Part shown: in pieces, positions 12,742 through 22,301 of the stretch
Position numbering within the stretch: the first letter of the stretch is position 1
Layout: every line of letters starts with the position of its first letter
From: an uncultured Acidovorax sp.
GTDB lineage: Bacteria > Pseudomonadota > Gammaproteobacteria > Burkholderiales > Burkholderiaceae_C
Length of the DNA: 64,000 nucleotides
NCBI GenBank assembly: GCA_913774955.1
Contig: CAJYKV010000007.1
Coordinates: forward strand, 269,693-333,692
Direction: 5' to 3'
The notes under the pieces: generated by a model
What the model was told of the DNA's origin: nothing
What the model saw: only the letters and a program-made list of their open reading frames with translations
Database searches by the model: none
Program-made: the position numbers and the translations under genes

Positions 12742-13520
12742 GCTGGTGGAAACCTTCCGACGTCGGCTTCGCCACGCGCCGCCTGCTCGCGGACATCGGC
12801 CGGGCGACCCGCCTGTTCGCACGCCTCGTGGGTCTGGTGGGACCGACCCTGCAGCGCTTCGGCCTGGTGCGCGACCAGCTGCACTTCCTGGGCAACTATT
12901 CGCTGTCGATCATCGCCATCTCGGGCCTCTTCGTGGGCTTCGTGCTGGGGCTGCAGGGCTACTACACGCTGCAGCGCTACGGCTCCTCGCAGGCGCTCGG
13001 GCTGCTCGTGGCGCTCGCGCTGGTGCGCGAGCTCGGGCCCGTGGTGTCGGCGCTGCTGTTCGCGGGCCGTGCGGGTACGTCGCTCACCGCCGAGATCGGC
13101 CTGATGCGCGCGGGCGAGCAGCTGTCGGCCATGGAGATGATGGCCGTCGATCCGGTGCGCCGCATCCTCGCGCCGCGCTTCTGGGCCGGCGTGATCGCCA
13201 TGCCGCTGCTGGCGGCCGTGTTCAGCGCGGTCGGCGTGCTCGGGGGCTGGGTGGTCGGCGTGGTCATGCTCGGCGTGGACGGCGGTGCCTTCTGGGGCCA
13301 GATGCAGGGTGGGGTGGACGTGTGGGCGGACGTGGGCAATGGCGTCCTCAAGAGCTTCGTCTTCGGCATCACCGTCACCTTCGTCGCGCTGCTGCAGGGC
13401 TTCGTCGCCAAGCCGACGCCCGAGGGCGTGTCGCGCGCCACCACGCGCACCGTCGTGATGGCCTCGCTCACGGTGCTGGGGCTGGACTTCCTGCTCACCG
13501 CGTGGATGTTCAGCTTCTAA
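12738..13520 (+). CDS. mlaE: Phospholipid-trafficking ABC transporter permease MlaE
   Basis: MlaE (260 residues) is the inner-membrane permease that pairs with MlaF and sits on the MlaD ring. Family blocks seen are FVGFVLGLQGYYTLQRYGS, LVRELGPVVSALLFAGRAG, TAEIGLMRAGEQLSAMEMM and the conserved AVDPVRRILAPRFWA. About five hydrophobic membrane segments are present. Its ATG overlaps the mlaF stop (ATGA). Confidence 0.96.
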   Translation: MSWWKPSDVGFATRRLLADIGRATRLFARLVGLVGPTLQRFGLVRDQLHFLGNYSLSIIAISGLFVGFVLGLQGYYTLQRYGSSQALGLLVALALVRELGPVVSALLFAGRAGTSLTAEIGLMRAGEQLSAMEMMAVDPVRRILAPRFWAGVIAMPLLAAVFSAVGVLGGWVVGVVMLGVDGGAFWGQMQGGVDVWADVGNGVLKSFVFGITVTFVALLQGFVAKPTPEGVSRATTRTVVMASLTVLGLDFLLTAWMFSF

Positions 13521-13574
13521 GCGCCGTCGCCTGCCTTCAGCCAGAACCCCCTTCCAAGAGAAACGAAACACACC

Positions 13575-14066
13575 ATGCAGCACTCCAAGAACGATGTCTG
13601 GGTCGGCCTGTTCGTCCTGCTGGGCGGCGCGGCCCTGCTTTTCCTCGCCCTGCAGTCCGCCAACCTGCTGCGCCTGCAGTGGCGCACGGGCTACCACGTC
13701 ACGGCGCTGTTCGACAACATCGGCGGCCTGAAGCCCCAGTCCGCGGTGCGCAGCGCCGGGGTGGTGGTGGGCCGCGTGCAGTCCATCACCTTCGACGACA
13801 AGACCTTCCAGGCCCAGGTGGCGCTGGAGCTGGACAAGCGCTATGCCTTTCCCAAGGACAGCTCGCTCAAGATCCTGACCAGCGGCCTGCTGGGCGACCA
13901 ATACATCGGCATCCAGGCGGGTGCCGACGAGAAAAACCTCGCCGAGGGCGACCGCATCACCTCCACGCAGTCCGCGGTGGTGCTGGAAAACCTCATCGGC
14001 CAGTTCCTCTACGGCAAGGCCGAGGAGGGCGGCGGCGGGGCTTCCGCTTCGGGTAGCAAGAAATGA
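13575..14066 (+). CDS. mlaD: Phospholipid-binding MCE-domain protein MlaD
   Basis: MlaD forms the periplasmic hexameric ring with a hydrophobic pore that hands lipids between MlaC and MlaE. The protein has 163 residues: an N-terminal membrane anchor (LFVLLGGAALLFLALQSA), one MCE domain starting YHVTALFDNIGGLKP with SAVRSAGVVVGRVQSI, and a Gly/Ser-rich tail after the pore-lining helix (VVLENLIGQFLYG). The gene is 54 bp after mlaE and overlaps mlaA by four bases. Confidence 0.95.
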   Translation: MQHSKNDVWVGLFVLLGGAALLFLALQSANLLRLQWRTGYHVTALFDNIGGLKPQSAVRSAGVVVGRVQSITFDDKTFQAQVALELDKRYAFPKDSSLKILTSGLLGDQYIGIQAGADEKNLAEGDRITSTQSAVVLENLIGQFLYGKAEEGGGGASASGSKK

Positions 14067-14842
14067 CGACAACAATGAACCCCCTGTTTTCCCCCTCCCG
14101 CGCGCCTTCCCTGCGCGGCAGCGCCGGCGTTTTGGCCGCGGCCTGCCTGATCGCCGGTTGCGCCACCGGCCCGGATGCGAATCCGCGCGACCCGTTCGAG
14201 CCCTACAACCGCGGCATGACGCGGTTCAACGACAAGGTCGACGACGTCCTGCTGCGCCCCGTGGCCACGGCCTATACCGAGGTGACGCCGCGCCTGGTGC
14301 GCACCGGCGTGAGCAACTTCTTCGCCAACCTTGGGGATTTCTGGTCTTTCGTGAACAACGCGCTGCAGCTGCAGGGCGAGGGCGCGCTCAACAGCATCGC
14401 GCGCTTCAGCGCGAACACCGTCTTCGGCCTGGGCGGCGTGCTCGACATCGCGACCGAGATGGGCATCGACCGCTCGAAGCAGGATTTCGGCCTCACGCTG
14501 GGCCGCTGGGGAGTGCCCACCGGGCCGTACCTGGTGCTGCCGCTGCTCGGGCCCTCCACCGTGCGCGACACCATCGCGCTGCCGGTGGACGCCAAGGGCA
14601 ACCTGATCACCTACGTCGATCCGGTCTCCGACCGCAATGCGCTCTATGCGCTGCGCGTCGTGGACACCCGCGCCAACCTGCTGCGCGCGAGCTCCGTGCT
14701 GAGCGCAGCCGCGCTCGACAAGTACAGCTTCACGCGCGACGCCTATCTGCAGGTGCGCAACCAGGCCGTGCAGACGGACAAGCGCGGCGAAGAACGCTAC
14801 GACGAGAACGCCGGCAAGCTGCCCCCGGAGCCCGCGCGCTGA
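14063..14842 (+). CDS. mlaA: Outer-membrane lipoprotein MlaA (VacJ)
   Basis: MlaA sits in the outer membrane, takes mislocalised phospholipid from the outer leaflet and gives it to MlaC. It has 259 residues with lipobox LIAGC (Cys33, or Cys29 if translation starts at the second Met, 14075). The family-specific DPFEPYNRGMTRFNDKVDD and a later GRWGVPTGPYLVLPLLGPS are clear. In E. coli mlaA is unlinked to the other genes; here it lies inside the operon between mlaD and mlaC, translationally coupled to mlaD. Confidence 0.95.
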   Translation: MTTTMNPLFSPSRAPSLRGSAGVLAAACLIAGCATGPDANPRDPFEPYNRGMTRFNDKVDDVLLRPVATAYTEVTPRLVRTGVSNFFANLGDFWSFVNNALQLQGEGALNSIARFSANTVFGLGGVLDIATEMGIDRSKQDFGLTLGRWGVPTGPYLVLPLLGPSTVRDTIALPVDAKGNLITYVDPVSDRNALYALRVVDTRANLLRASSVLSAAALDKYSFTRDAYLQVRNQAVQTDKRGEERYDENAGKLPPEPAR

Positions 14843-15014
14843 CGCAGGGCGCCACGGCACAGCACGGCGCGGCACTGCGCCGCACGCCTGCGGGCGCGGT
14901 TGCAGTTGCTTGCATCCGTGCACGCGCCAGACGCACGCCCGCCTGGCGCCCAGGCAAGAATGCAACATGACCGATGCTTTCCCCGACGGAACGCATCCCT
15001 GAAAGGAACCGAAC

Positions 15015-15671
15015 ATGACGATGAGCCGACGAACCCTGGGCCAGGCCGCCCTGTGCACCGCCGCCGTGCTGTGGCTGGGCGTGCCGGTGGCCGCCCTGGC
15101 CGCCGACGAAGCGCCGGACGAACTGATCAAGCGCCTGTCCACCGACGTGCTGAACACGGTGCGCAGCGACAAGAACATCAAGGCCGGCGACGTCAACAAG
15201 ATCACCGCGCTGGTCGACAAGACCATCCTGCCGCACGTGAACTTCCGCCGCATGACCGCCGCCGCCGTGGGCCCGGCCTGGCGCCAGGCCACGCCGCAGC
15301 AGCAGGCCCGCCTGCAGGACGAGTTCAAGTCGCTGCTGGTGCGCACCTACTCGGGCGCCCTGAGCCAGGTGAACGACCTCTCGATCCAGGTCAAGCCGCT
15401 GCGCGCCAGCGCCGGCGACACCGATGTGCTCGTGCGCTCCGAGATTCTGGGCCGCGGCGATCCCATCCAGCTGGACTACCGCCTGGAGAAGACCCCCGGC
15501 GATGCCGCGGGCTGGAAGATCTACAACCTGAACGTGATGGGCGTCTGGCTGGTGGAGACTTACCGCACCCAGTTCGCCCAGGAGATCAATGCCAAGGGCA
15601 TCGATGGCCTGATCGAGTCGCTGGCGGCCCGCAACAAGGCCAACGCCGCGGGCACCGGCAAGGCCGGCTGA
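15015..15671 (+). CDS. mlaC: Periplasmic phospholipid carrier MlaC
   Basis: MlaC (218 residues) shuttles phospholipids across the periplasm between MlaA and the MlaFEDB complex. A signal peptide (to about residue 30, ending AALAA) precedes the mature domain. TILPHVNFRRMTAAAVGPAWR, QQQARLQDEFKSLLVRTYSGAL and the C-terminal VMGVWLVETYRTQF are typical of the family (Tgt2/MlaC). An SD-like GAAAGGA stands before ATG 15015. The 172-bp gap after mlaA holds no gene and no clear promoter. Confidence 0.95.
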   Translation: MTMSRRTLGQAALCTAAVLWLGVPVAALAADEAPDELIKRLSTDVLNTVRSDKNIKAGDVNKITALVDKTILPHVNFRRMTAAAVGPAWRQATPQQQARLQDEFKSLLVRTYSGALSQVNDLSIQVKPLRASAGDTDVLVRSEILGRGDPIQLDYRLEKTPGDAAGWKIYNLNVMGVWLVETYRTQFAQEINAKGIDGLIESLAARNKANAAGTGKAG

Positions 15672-15698
15672 CCGCCTGCCGGCACGCACTTCACTGCC

Positions 15699-15995
15699 AT
15701 GCTGGTCCTTCCCACTGAACTGACCCACCGGCAGGCCGAGGCCTGCCTGCGGATGCTGCTGCAGGGGCTCAAGGCGCACCGCGACGAGATCCTCGTCGTG
15801 GACGCCGCGCCGCTCGCGGTGTTCGACTCCTCCGCCCTGGCGGTGCTGCTCGAGTGCCGCCGCGCCACGCTGCTGGAGAACCGGCGCTTCGAGGTGAAGG
15901 GCCTGCCCGAGGGGCTGTCGAAGCTGGCGGGGCTGTATGGGGTGGGTGAGCTGCTGACGGCATCTCCCTCCGAGGCCGTGGCCCGGCCGTCCTGA
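15699..15995 (+). CDS. mlaB: STAS-domain protein MlaB
   Basis: MlaB binds MlaF and is needed for stable, active transporter. The 98-residue protein is a single STAS domain with the conserved DSSALAVLLECRR loop and a C-terminal LAGLYGVGELL helix. It lies 27 bp after mlaC and closes the operon in the order mlaF-E-D-A-C-B. Confidence 0.9.
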   Translation: MLVLPTELTHRQAEACLRMLLQGLKAHRDEILVVDAAPLAVFDSSALAVLLECRRATLLENRRFEVKGLPEGLSKLAGLYGVGELLTASPSEAVARPS

Positions 15996-16108
15996 GCGCC
16001 ACTGCCGTGGGACGGCTGCCCTGCGGGGCCCTGACGGCATGTTTATCCGGCGCTCCGAGGCGCCAGCGCGGGCAAGACCGCCAGCCGGCACGCAAGCGGG
16101 CGAAACCT

Positions 16109-16114
16109 TAGAAT
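16109..16114 (+). promoter_or_regulatory. Candidate -10 box before the ABC-2 ATPase gene
   Basis: TAGAAT lies 11 bases before ATG 16126. If used, transcription would start within a few bases of the start codon and the mRNA would be leaderless or nearly so. No good -35 box is seen at the usual distance. Confidence 0.3.
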
Positions 16115-16125
16115 CTCCCGCTTCC

Positions 16126-17103
16126 ATGCCCGCAGTCTCCTTCCAGTCCGTTTCCAAGACCTACGACACGCCCAAAGGGCCGTTCCAGGCGCTCGATGGC
16201 GTGAGCCTCGACATCGAGGAGGGCGAGTTCTTCGGCCTGCTCGGGCCGAACGGCGCCGGCAAGACCACGCTCATCAGCATCCTGGCGGGCCTCGCGCGCG
16301 CCTCGGGCGGGCGGGTGCTGGTACAGGGCAGCGACGTGCTCGCCGACTACGCCGAGGCGCGCCGCAAGCTCGGCATCGTGCCGCAGGAGATCGTCTTCGA
16401 TCCGTTCTTCAACGTGCGCGAGGCGCTGCGCATCCAGTCCGGCTATTTCGGCGTGAAAAACAACGACGCCTGGATCGACGAGCTGCTCGAGAGCCTGGGC
16501 CTCGCCGACAAGGCCACGTCCAACATGCGCCAGCTGTCCGGGGGCATGAAGCGCCGCGTGCTGGTGGCGCAGGCGCTGGTGCACAAGCCGCCCATCATCG
16601 TGCTGGACGAGCCCACGGCGGGCGTCGACGTCGAGCTGCGCCAGACGCTGTGGCAGTTCGTCGCGCGGCTCAACAAGGCCGGCCACACGGTGCTCCTCAC
16701 CACCCATTACCTGGAAGAGGCCGAGGCGCTCTGCCAGCGCATCGCGATGCTCAAGCGCGGCCGGATGGTGGCGCTCTCCACCACCTCCGAGCTGCTGCAG
16801 GCGGCCTCCACCAACGTGCTGCGCTTCAAGACCGACGATGCGCTGCCGCCGGCGCTGGCCGCCGCCGCGCGCGTCACCGGCCGCGTGGTGCAGCTGCCCG
16901 CGCAGGACGCGGCGGACATCGAGGGCATCCTCTCCGGGCTGCGTGCCGCCGGCGTCGGCGTGCACGACGTGGAGATCCGCAAGGCGGACCTGGAGGACGT
17001 GTTCCTGAACCTCATGGCCGAGGGGCGCTATCCCGATCCGGCGCGCGGGCCGGCCCCGCCGGACGAGCCCGCGGAAACGCCCGAAGGCGGGGTGCGGCTA
17101 TGA
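16126..17103 (+). CDS. ABC-2 type transporter ATP-binding protein
   Basis: A 325-residue ATPase of the YadG/NodI type. It has Walker A GPNGAGKTT, signature LSGGMKRRVLVAQAL, Walker B IIVLDEPTAGVDVE and switch His LLTTHYLEEAEAL, followed by the C-terminal extension usual for ABC-2 ATPases. It is coupled by an ATGA overlap to its permease. This pair often stands between mla genes and ibaG-murA in betaproteobacteria, but its cargo is not known. ATG 16126 (MPAVSFQSVSKTYD) is where homology begins. Confidence 0.9.
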   Translation: MPAVSFQSVSKTYDTPKGPFQALDGVSLDIEEGEFFGLLGPNGAGKTTLISILAGLARASGGRVLVQGSDVLADYAEARRKLGIVPQEIVFDPFFNVREALRIQSGYFGVKNNDAWIDELLESLGLADKATSNMRQLSGGMKRRVLVAQALVHKPPIIVLDEPTAGVDVELRQTLWQFVARLNKAGHTVLLTTHYLEEAEALCQRIAMLKRGRMVALSTTSELLQAASTNVLRFKTDDALPPALAAAARVTGRVVQLPAQDAADIEGILSGLRAAGVGVHDVEIRKADLEDVFLNLMAEGRYPDPARGPAPPDEPAETPEGGVRL

Positions 17104-17855
17104 CCGGCTGGCAGACCCTGTTCTACAAGGAGGTGCTGCGGTTCTGGAAGGTGAGCTTCCAGACCATCGCGGCGCCGGTGCTCACGGCCGTGCTCTACCT
17201 GCTGATCTTCGGCCACGTGCTCGAAGACCATGTGAAGGTCTATGACCGCCTGAGCTACACGGCCTTCCTGGTGCCGGGGCTCGTGATGATGAGCGTGCTG
17301 CAGAACGCCTTCGCCAACAGCTCGTCGAGCCTCATCCAGAGCAAGATCATGGGCAACCTGGTGTTCGTGCTGCTCACGCCGCTGTCGCACTGGTCCTGGT
17401 TCTTCGCGTACGTGGGCTCGTCGATGGTGCGCGGGCTGGCGGTGGGGCTGGGCGTGTTCATCGCCACGCTGGGCTTCGCGCGGCCGGAATTCGCGGCGCC
17501 GCTCTGGATAGTGGCGTTCGCGCTCCTGGGCGCGGCGCTGCTCGCCACGCTGGGGCTGATCGCCGGTCTCTGGGCCGACAAGTTCGACCAGATGGCGGCC
17601 TTCCAGAATTTCATCATCGTGCCGATGACCTTCCTCTCGGGCGTGTTCTATTCCATCCAGTCGCTGCCGCCCTTCTGGCAGACGGTGAGCCACCTGAACC
17701 CGTTCTTCTACATGATCGACGGCTTCCGCTACGGCTTCTTCGGGCAGAGCGACGCTTCGCCCTGGCTCAGCCTGGCCATCGTGGGCTGCGCCTGGCTCGC
17801 GGTGAGCGCGCTGGCCGTGCACCTGCTGCGCACCGGCTACAAAATCCGCCATTGA
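17100..17855 (+). CDS. ABC-2 type transporter permease
   Basis: A 251-residue inner-membrane protein with about six hydrophobic segments, matching the YadH/NodJ ABC-2 permease family. The N-terminal TLFYKEVLRFWKVSFQTI, the YTAFLVPGLVMMSVLQNAF block and the late VPMTFLSGVFYSIQSLPPFW motif (the ABC-2 signature) are all present. It works with the ATPase at 16126; the ATG overlaps that gene's stop. Substrate unknown. Confidence 0.9.
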   Translation: MTGWQTLFYKEVLRFWKVSFQTIAAPVLTAVLYLLIFGHVLEDHVKVYDRLSYTAFLVPGLVMMSVLQNAFANSSSSLIQSKIMGNLVFVLLTPLSHWSWFFAYVGSSMVRGLAVGLGVFIATLGFARPEFAAPLWIVAFALLGAALLATLGLIAGLWADKFDQMAAFQNFIIVPMTFLSGVFYSIQSLPPFWQTVSHLNPFFYMIDGFRYGFFGQSDASPWLSLAIVGCAWLAVSALAVHLLRTGYKIRH

Positions 17856-17949
17856 TCCCGACCGGCAACCTGCCGGGCGGGCCCTGCGCAGGCGCGCCGG
17901 ACCGGCCGGCAGGGCCCATCCACGAACCGCTTCCTACGACGCTTCTCCC

Positions 17950-18201
17950 ATGATCACCGCCGACCAACTCAAAGACCTGATCCGCGCCGGGCTGCCCTGC
18001 GAACACATCGCGCTGGAAGGCGACGGCCGCCACTGGTATGCGACCATCGTCTCGGCCGAATTCGAGGGCAAGCGCGCCATCCAGCGCCACCAGCGGGTGT
18101 ACGCCACGCTGGGCAGCCGCATGCAGACGGACGAGGTGCATGCGCTGTCGATGAAGACCTTCACGCCCGCCGAGTGGGCCGCGCAGCCGCGGGACGAGTG
18201 A
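17950..18201 (+). CDS. ibaG: BolA-family protein IbaG/YrbA
   Basis: A small cytoplasmic protein (83 residues) of the BolA family, which works with monothiol glutaredoxins in iron-sulfur cluster trafficking and acid-stress response. The typical [28 protein letters not shown] core is followed by the helix-turn [12 protein letters not shown]. Its position directly before murA (2-bp gap) is the conserved proteobacterial order and suggests one transcript with murA and hisG. Confidence 0.9.
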   Translation: MITADQLKDLIRAGLPCEHIALEGDGRHWYATIVSAEFEGKRAIQRHQRVYATLGSRMQTDEVHALSMKTFTPAEWAAQPRDE

Positions 18202-18203
18202 TC

Positions 18204-19517
18204 ATGGACCAACTCCAGATCCGCGGCGGCCGCGCCCTGACCGGCGAGGTGCCGATCTCCGGCGCCAAGAATGCCGCATTGCCCGAGCTGTGCGCGGCGC
18301 TGCTCACGGCCGAGCCCGTGACCCTGCTCAACGTACCGCGCCTGCAGGACGTGGCCACCATGCTGCAGCTCATCCGCAACATGGGTGTCTCGGCCGAGCA
18401 TTCCCAGGGCGGCGACCGCGCCGACAGCGGCACCGTGCGCATCGATGCCGGCGCGCTTTCCACGCCGGAGGCGCCTTACGAACTCGTGAAGACGATGCGC
18501 GCATCGGTGCTGGCGCTGGGCCCGCTGCTGGCGCGCTTCGGCGAGGCCACGGTATCGCTGCCCGGCGGCTGCGCGATCGGTTCGCGGCCGGTGGACCAGC
18601 ACATCAAGGGGCTGACGGCCATGGGGGCCGAGATCCTGGTGGAGCACGGCTACATGATCGCGCGCCTGCCCGCCGGCCGCTCGCGTCTGCGCGGCGCACG
18701 CATCACCACCGACATGGTCACGGTGACGGGGACCGAGAACCTGCTCATGGCCGCCACGCTGGCCGAGGGCGAGACGGTGCTCGAGAACGCGGCGCAGGAG
18801 CCCGAGGTGGTGGATCTGGCCGAGATGCTGATCGCCATGGGTGCGCGCATCGAGGGCCACGGCACCAGCCGCATCCGCGTGCAGGGCGTGGAGCGCCTGG
18901 GCGGCTGCACGCACCGCGTGGTGGCCGACCGCATCGAGGCCGGTACGTTTTTGTGCGCGGTGGCGGCCACGGGCGGCGAGGCGCTGCTGCGCCATGCGCG
19001 CGCCGACCACCTCGACGCCGTCATCGAGAAGCTGCGCGAGGCCGGTGCTTCGCTGGAGGCGGTGGAAGGGCCGGCGGGCGGCATCCGTGTGCGCAGCCCC
19101 GGCGCGGGCCGGTTGCGGGCGCAGAGCTTCCGCACCACCGAATACCCCGGGTTTCCGACCGACATGCAGGCGCAGTTCATGGCGCTCAATGCGGTGGCGC
19201 AGGGCGCCTCGCGCGTCACGGAAACGATTTTCGAGAACCGCTTCATGCACGTGGACGAGCTGCTGCGCCTGGGCGCGCGCATCCAGGCCGACGGCAAGGT
19301 GGCGGTGATCGAGGGGCTGGGCGACACCGGCACGCTGCTGTCGGGCGCCACGGTCAGGGCGACGGATCTGCGCGCCTCCGCGAGCCTAGTGATCGCCGGG
19401 CTGGTGGCCACGGGGCAGACCACGGTGGACCGCATCTACCACCTCGACCGGGGATACGACTGCATGGAAGGCAAGCTGCGCGCCCTGGGCGCCGATATCG
19501 AAAGGGTGAAGGCATGA
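18204..19517 (+). CDS. murA: UDP-N-acetylglucosamine 1-carboxyvinyltransferase
   Basis: MurA transfers enolpyruvate from PEP to UDP-GlcNAc, the first committed step of peptidoglycan synthesis in the cytoplasm. The 437-residue protein has the N-terminal [14 protein letters not shown] (substrate Lys22 and Asn23) and the catalytic loop with Cys123 ([16 protein letters not shown]), the fosfomycin target. The C-terminal [19 protein letters not shown] is the conserved ending. ATG 18204 lies two bases after the ibaG stop; the end overlaps hisG by four bases. Confidence 0.97.
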   Translation: MDQLQIRGGRALTGEVPISGAKNAALPELCAALLTAEPVTLLNVPRLQDVATMLQLIRNMGVSAEHSQGGDRADSGTVRIDAGALSTPEAPYELVKTMRASVLALGPLLARFGEATVSLPGGCAIGSRPVDQHIKGLTAMGAEILVEHGYMIARLPAGRSRLRGARITTDMVTVTGTENLLMAATLAEGETVLENAAQEPEVVDLAEMLIAMGARIEGHGTSRIRVQGVERLGGCTHRVVADRIEAGTFLCAVAATGGEALLRHARADHLDAVIEKLREAGASLEAVEGPAGGIRVRSPGAGRLRAQSFRTTEYPGFPTDMQAQFMALNAVAQGASRVTETIFENRFMHVDELLRLGARIQADGKVAVIEGLGDTGTLLSGATVRATDLRASASLVIAGLVATGQTTVDRIYHLDRGYDCMEGKLRALGADIERVKA

Positions 19518-20176
19518 CGACCCAGGACGACGTGATCACGCTGGCTCTCTCCAAGGGCCGGATCTTCGAGGAAACCCTGCCGCTGCTCGCGGCGGCGGGC
19601 ATCGAGGTGCTGGAGGATCCGGAAAAGTCGCGCAAGCTGATCCTGCCGACCAACCGGCCCGAGGTGCGCGTGGTGCTGGTGCGCGCCACCGACGTGCCCA
19701 CCTATGTGCAGTACGGCGGCGCCGACCTCGGCGTGACCGGCAAGGACACGCTCATCGAGCACGGCGGCCAGGGGCTCTACCAGCCGCTCGACCTGCAGAT
19801 CGCCAAGTGCCGCGTGAGCGTGGCGGTGCGGCAGGACTTCGACTACGCCAGCGCCGTCCGGCAGGGCGCGCGCCTGAACGTGGCCACCAAATACACGAGC
19901 ATCGCGCGCGACTTCTTCGCGGCCAAGGGCGTGCACGTGGACATGATCAAGCTCTACGGCAGCATGGAGCTGGCGCCGCTCACCGGTCTGGCCGACGCCA
20001 TCGTGGATCTGGTCTCGACCGGCAGCACGCTGCGCGCCAACCATCTGGTGGAAGTGGAGCGCATCATGGATATCAGTTCGCACCTGGTGGTGAACCAGGC
20101 CGCGCTGAAGCTCAAGCGCGAGCCGCTGCGCCGCATCATCGATGCCTTCGCCGCGGCGACCGAGCGAAAAAGCTGA
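19514..20176 (+). CDS. hisG: ATP phosphoribosyltransferase, short form
   Basis: HisG joins ATP and PRPP in the first step of histidine synthesis and is feedback-controlled by histidine. At 220 residues this is the short form, lacking the C-terminal regulatory domain; short HisG works in a complex with HisZ, which is not in this window. Motifs [29 protein letters not shown] and the PRPP-binding [13 protein letters not shown] are intact. Translationally coupled to murA. Confidence 0.96.
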   Translation: MTTQDDVITLALSKGRIFEETLPLLAAAGIEVLEDPEKSRKLILPTNRPEVRVVLVRATDVPTYVQYGGADLGVTGKDTLIEHGGQGLYQPLDLQIAKCRVSVAVRQDFDYASAVRQGARLNVATKYTSIARDFFAAKGVHVDMIKLYGSMELAPLTGLADAIVDLVSTGSTLRANHLVEVERIMDISSHLVVNQAALKLKREPLRRIIDAFAAATERKS

Positions 20177-20280
20177 AATCCGCTGCATGGATGAGTCTTT
20201 GCCGAAATAGACGCCAAAATGAGAATGCCGGGAAAATCGTTTCCTGGTGCATCATTTGTTTCAAATCGGAGGGAATCCCC

Positions 20281-20634
20281 ATGTCCAAGAAATTTCTGCT
20301 GCTCGGCAGCCTGGCCCTGAGCGGTGCCGCCTTCGCCGCCGACGCGGATTTCACGCTGGTCAACCGCACGGGCTATGCACTCAACGAAGTGTTCGTCTCG
20401 CCCACGAAAATGGACAATTGGGGATCCGACCGCCTGGGCAAGAGCCAGCTCGCCAACGGCGCGTCCCGCAAGTTCAAGTTCGGCGACACCAAGCACTGCG
20501 TCCAGGACATCAAGGTGGTGTTCGCCGACGATGGTTCCGAAGTCGAGTGGGAGGGGCTGGACCTCTGCGAGCTCGACAAGATCACCCTGAAGTACAACCG
20601 CAAGACCCGCGAAGTGTCGGCCGAGACGGAATAA
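20281..20634 (+). CDS. Small exported protein of unknown function
   Basis: A 117-residue protein with a clean signal peptide (MSKKFLLLGSLALSGAAFA, cleavage before ADADF). The mature part is predicted all-beta, with FTLVNRTGYALNEVFVSP, the KCVQDIKVVFADDG-like strand (here HCVQDIKVVF) and LDLCELDKITLKY. Its two cysteines could form a periplasmic disulfide. Similar short proteins occur in related bacteria without known function. A strong SD (GGAGGG) precedes ATG 20281. It sits between hisG and hisD with 104 and 36 bp gaps, an unexpected neighbour for cytoplasmic biosynthetic genes. Confidence 0.8.
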   Translation: MSKKFLLLGSLALSGAAFAADADFTLVNRTGYALNEVFVSPTKMDNWGSDRLGKSQLANGASRKFKFGDTKHCVQDIKVVFADDGSEVEWEGLDLCELDKITLKYNRKTREVSAETE

Positions 20635-20670
20635 GCCAAGTCTCTGCCGGCGAGTCGCCCCGAAAGATCC

Positions 20671-21984
20671 ATGAAAGCCACGCCCGCCCGCCTGCATACC
20701 GAGAGTGCCGATTTCGAGTCCGCCTTCCGGGAACGCCTGCATTGGTCCGCCGACACCGACGCCGCCATCGAGCAGCGCGTGGCCGACATCCTGGCCGACG
20801 TGCAGGCGCGCGGCGATGCGGCCGTGCTGGAGTACACGGAGCGGTTCGACGGCCTGGCGGCGCCCTCGGTGGCGGCCCTGGAGCTGTCGCAGGCGGAACT
20901 GAAAGCCGCCTTCGATGCCTTGCCCGCGGTGCAGCGCGAGGCGCTCGAAGCCGCTGCGCGCAGGGTGCGCAAGTACCACGAGGCCCAGAAGAGGGCGAGC
21001 GGCGAGAGCTGGAGCTACCGCGACGAAGACGGCACGCTGCTCGGCCAGAAGGTGACACCGCTCGACCGCGTCGGCATCTACGTGCCGGGCGGCAAGGCGG
21101 CCTACCCTTCCAGTGTGCTGATGAACGCCATTCCGGCCCACGTGGCCGGCGTGCAGGACATCATCATGGTAGTGCCCACGCCGCGCGGCGAGAAGAACCC
21201 GCTGGTGCTCGCGGCCGCCTACGTGGCCGGCGTGGGCCGTGCCTTCACGCTCGGCGGCGCGCAGGCCGTGGCCGCGCTGGCCTACGGCACGGCCACCGTG
21301 CCGAAGGTGGACAAGATCACCGGCCCCGGCAATGCCTACGTGGCCAGCGCCAAGAAGCGCGTGTTCGGCACGGTGGGCATCGACATGATCGCCGGCCCGA
21401 GCGAGATCCTGGTGCTGGCCGACGGCACCACGCCGCCCGACTGGGTGGCGATGGACCTGTTCAGCCAGGCCGAGCACGACGAACTGGCGCAGTCCATCCT
21501 GCTGTGCCCGGATGCCGCCTACATCGATGCCGTGCAGGCCGCCATCGACCGCCTGCTGCCCGAGATGCCGCGCGCCGAGATCATCGCCAAGAGCCTCACG
21601 GGCCGCGGCGCGCTGATCCTCACGAAGGACATGGAAGAGGCCTGCGCGATCAGCAACCGCATCGCGCCCGAGCACCTGGAGGTGTCGAGCCGCGATCCGC
21701 ACCGCTGGGAGCCGCTGCTGCGCCACGCGGGCGCGATCTTCCTCGGGGCCTATACCAGCGAGAGCCTGGGCGACTACTGCGCAGGCCCGAACCACGTGCT
21801 GCCGACCAGCGGCACCGCGCGGTTCTCGTCGCCGCTGGGCGTGTACGACTTCCAGAAGCGCAGCAGCCTCATCGAGGTGAGCGAGCAGGGCGCGCAGACA
21901 CTGGGCGCCATCGCCAGCGTGCTGGCGCACGGCGAGGGGCTGCAGGCGCATGCGCGGGCGGCGGAGATGAGGTTGAAGCAGTAA
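20671..21984 (+). CDS. hisD: Histidinol dehydrogenase
   Basis: HisD (437 residues) carries out the last two steps of histidine synthesis, oxidising L-histidinol to histidine with NAD and a zinc ion. Motifs include [20 protein letters not shown], the [13 protein letters not shown] block, the [11 protein letters not shown] signature and the [15 protein letters not shown] zinc/substrate region. It is the last his gene of the first block; a REP-like repeat starts four bases after its stop and the next his gene (hisC) is 3 kb away. Confidence 0.97.
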   Translation: MKATPARLHTESADFESAFRERLHWSADTDAAIEQRVADILADVQARGDAAVLEYTERFDGLAAPSVAALELSQAELKAAFDALPAVQREALEAAARRVRKYHEAQKRASGESWSYRDEDGTLLGQKVTPLDRVGIYVPGGKAAYPSSVLMNAIPAHVAGVQDIIMVVPTPRGEKNPLVLAAAYVAGVGRAFTLGGAQAVAALAYGTATVPKVDKITGPGNAYVASAKKRVFGTVGIDMIAGPSEILVLADGTTPPDWVAMDLFSQAEHDELAQSILLCPDAAYIDAVQAAIDRLLPEMPRAEIIAKSLTGRGALILTKDMEEACAISNRIAPEHLEVSSRDPHRWEPLLRHAGAIFLGAYTSESLGDYCAGPNHVLPTSGTARFSSPLGVYDFQKRSSLIEVSEQGAQTLGAIASVLAHGEGLQAHARAAEMRLKQ

Positions 21985-22301
21985 CACCCCCCTGAGCGGC
22001 TTCGCCGCTACATGCAGCCGCCAGAGGCGGCAGCCCTTCGGGCAGGCCCGGAGCCGCGGCCCTCAGCCCCCGCTCTCGCCATGCTGCGCATGGCGGGCAG
22101 GGGGACGCAGCCATCGCTGCGGGGCGGTCCTTGCTTGGCTGCTGCTGGCCTGGGCCGCGCCAGTTGCTCGAGGCGGTGGGCCATGGCGCAGCATGGAATT
22201 TCAGCCAGTTCAGAACAAGCGTGCTCCATTTCGCGGGGCGTGTCTCGCGGCAAAAGATGCAGCCACTGAGTGGGACGGCACCAGTTTAGGAGTTGCGCCG
22301 T
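21985..22301. other. Intergenic region after hisD
   Basis: 317 bp between hisD and the convergent DUF2917 gene. About half is the REP-like repeat (21988-22161). The remainder shows no coding frame I can support and no clear terminator with a T tract; the hairpins of the repeat may do that job. Confidence 0.6.
21988..22161. repeat. REP-like palindromic interspersed repeat, copy 2
   Basis: It starts CCCCCTGAGCGGCTTCGCCG like copy 1 (10062). It carries an extra internal segment with hairpins GCCGCC/GGCGGC and GCCCTTCGGGC, then rejoins copy 1 at GGGGGACGCAGCC and ends GGCTGCTGCTGGCCTGGG...CGCGCC. The difference between copies is therefore an internal block with conserved ends. It marks the point where the his cluster is broken after hisD. 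Confidence 0.8.

Noticed and set aside
19514..20176. Truncated hisG
   Set aside because: 220 residues is the normal short form that works with HisZ; all motifs are intact.
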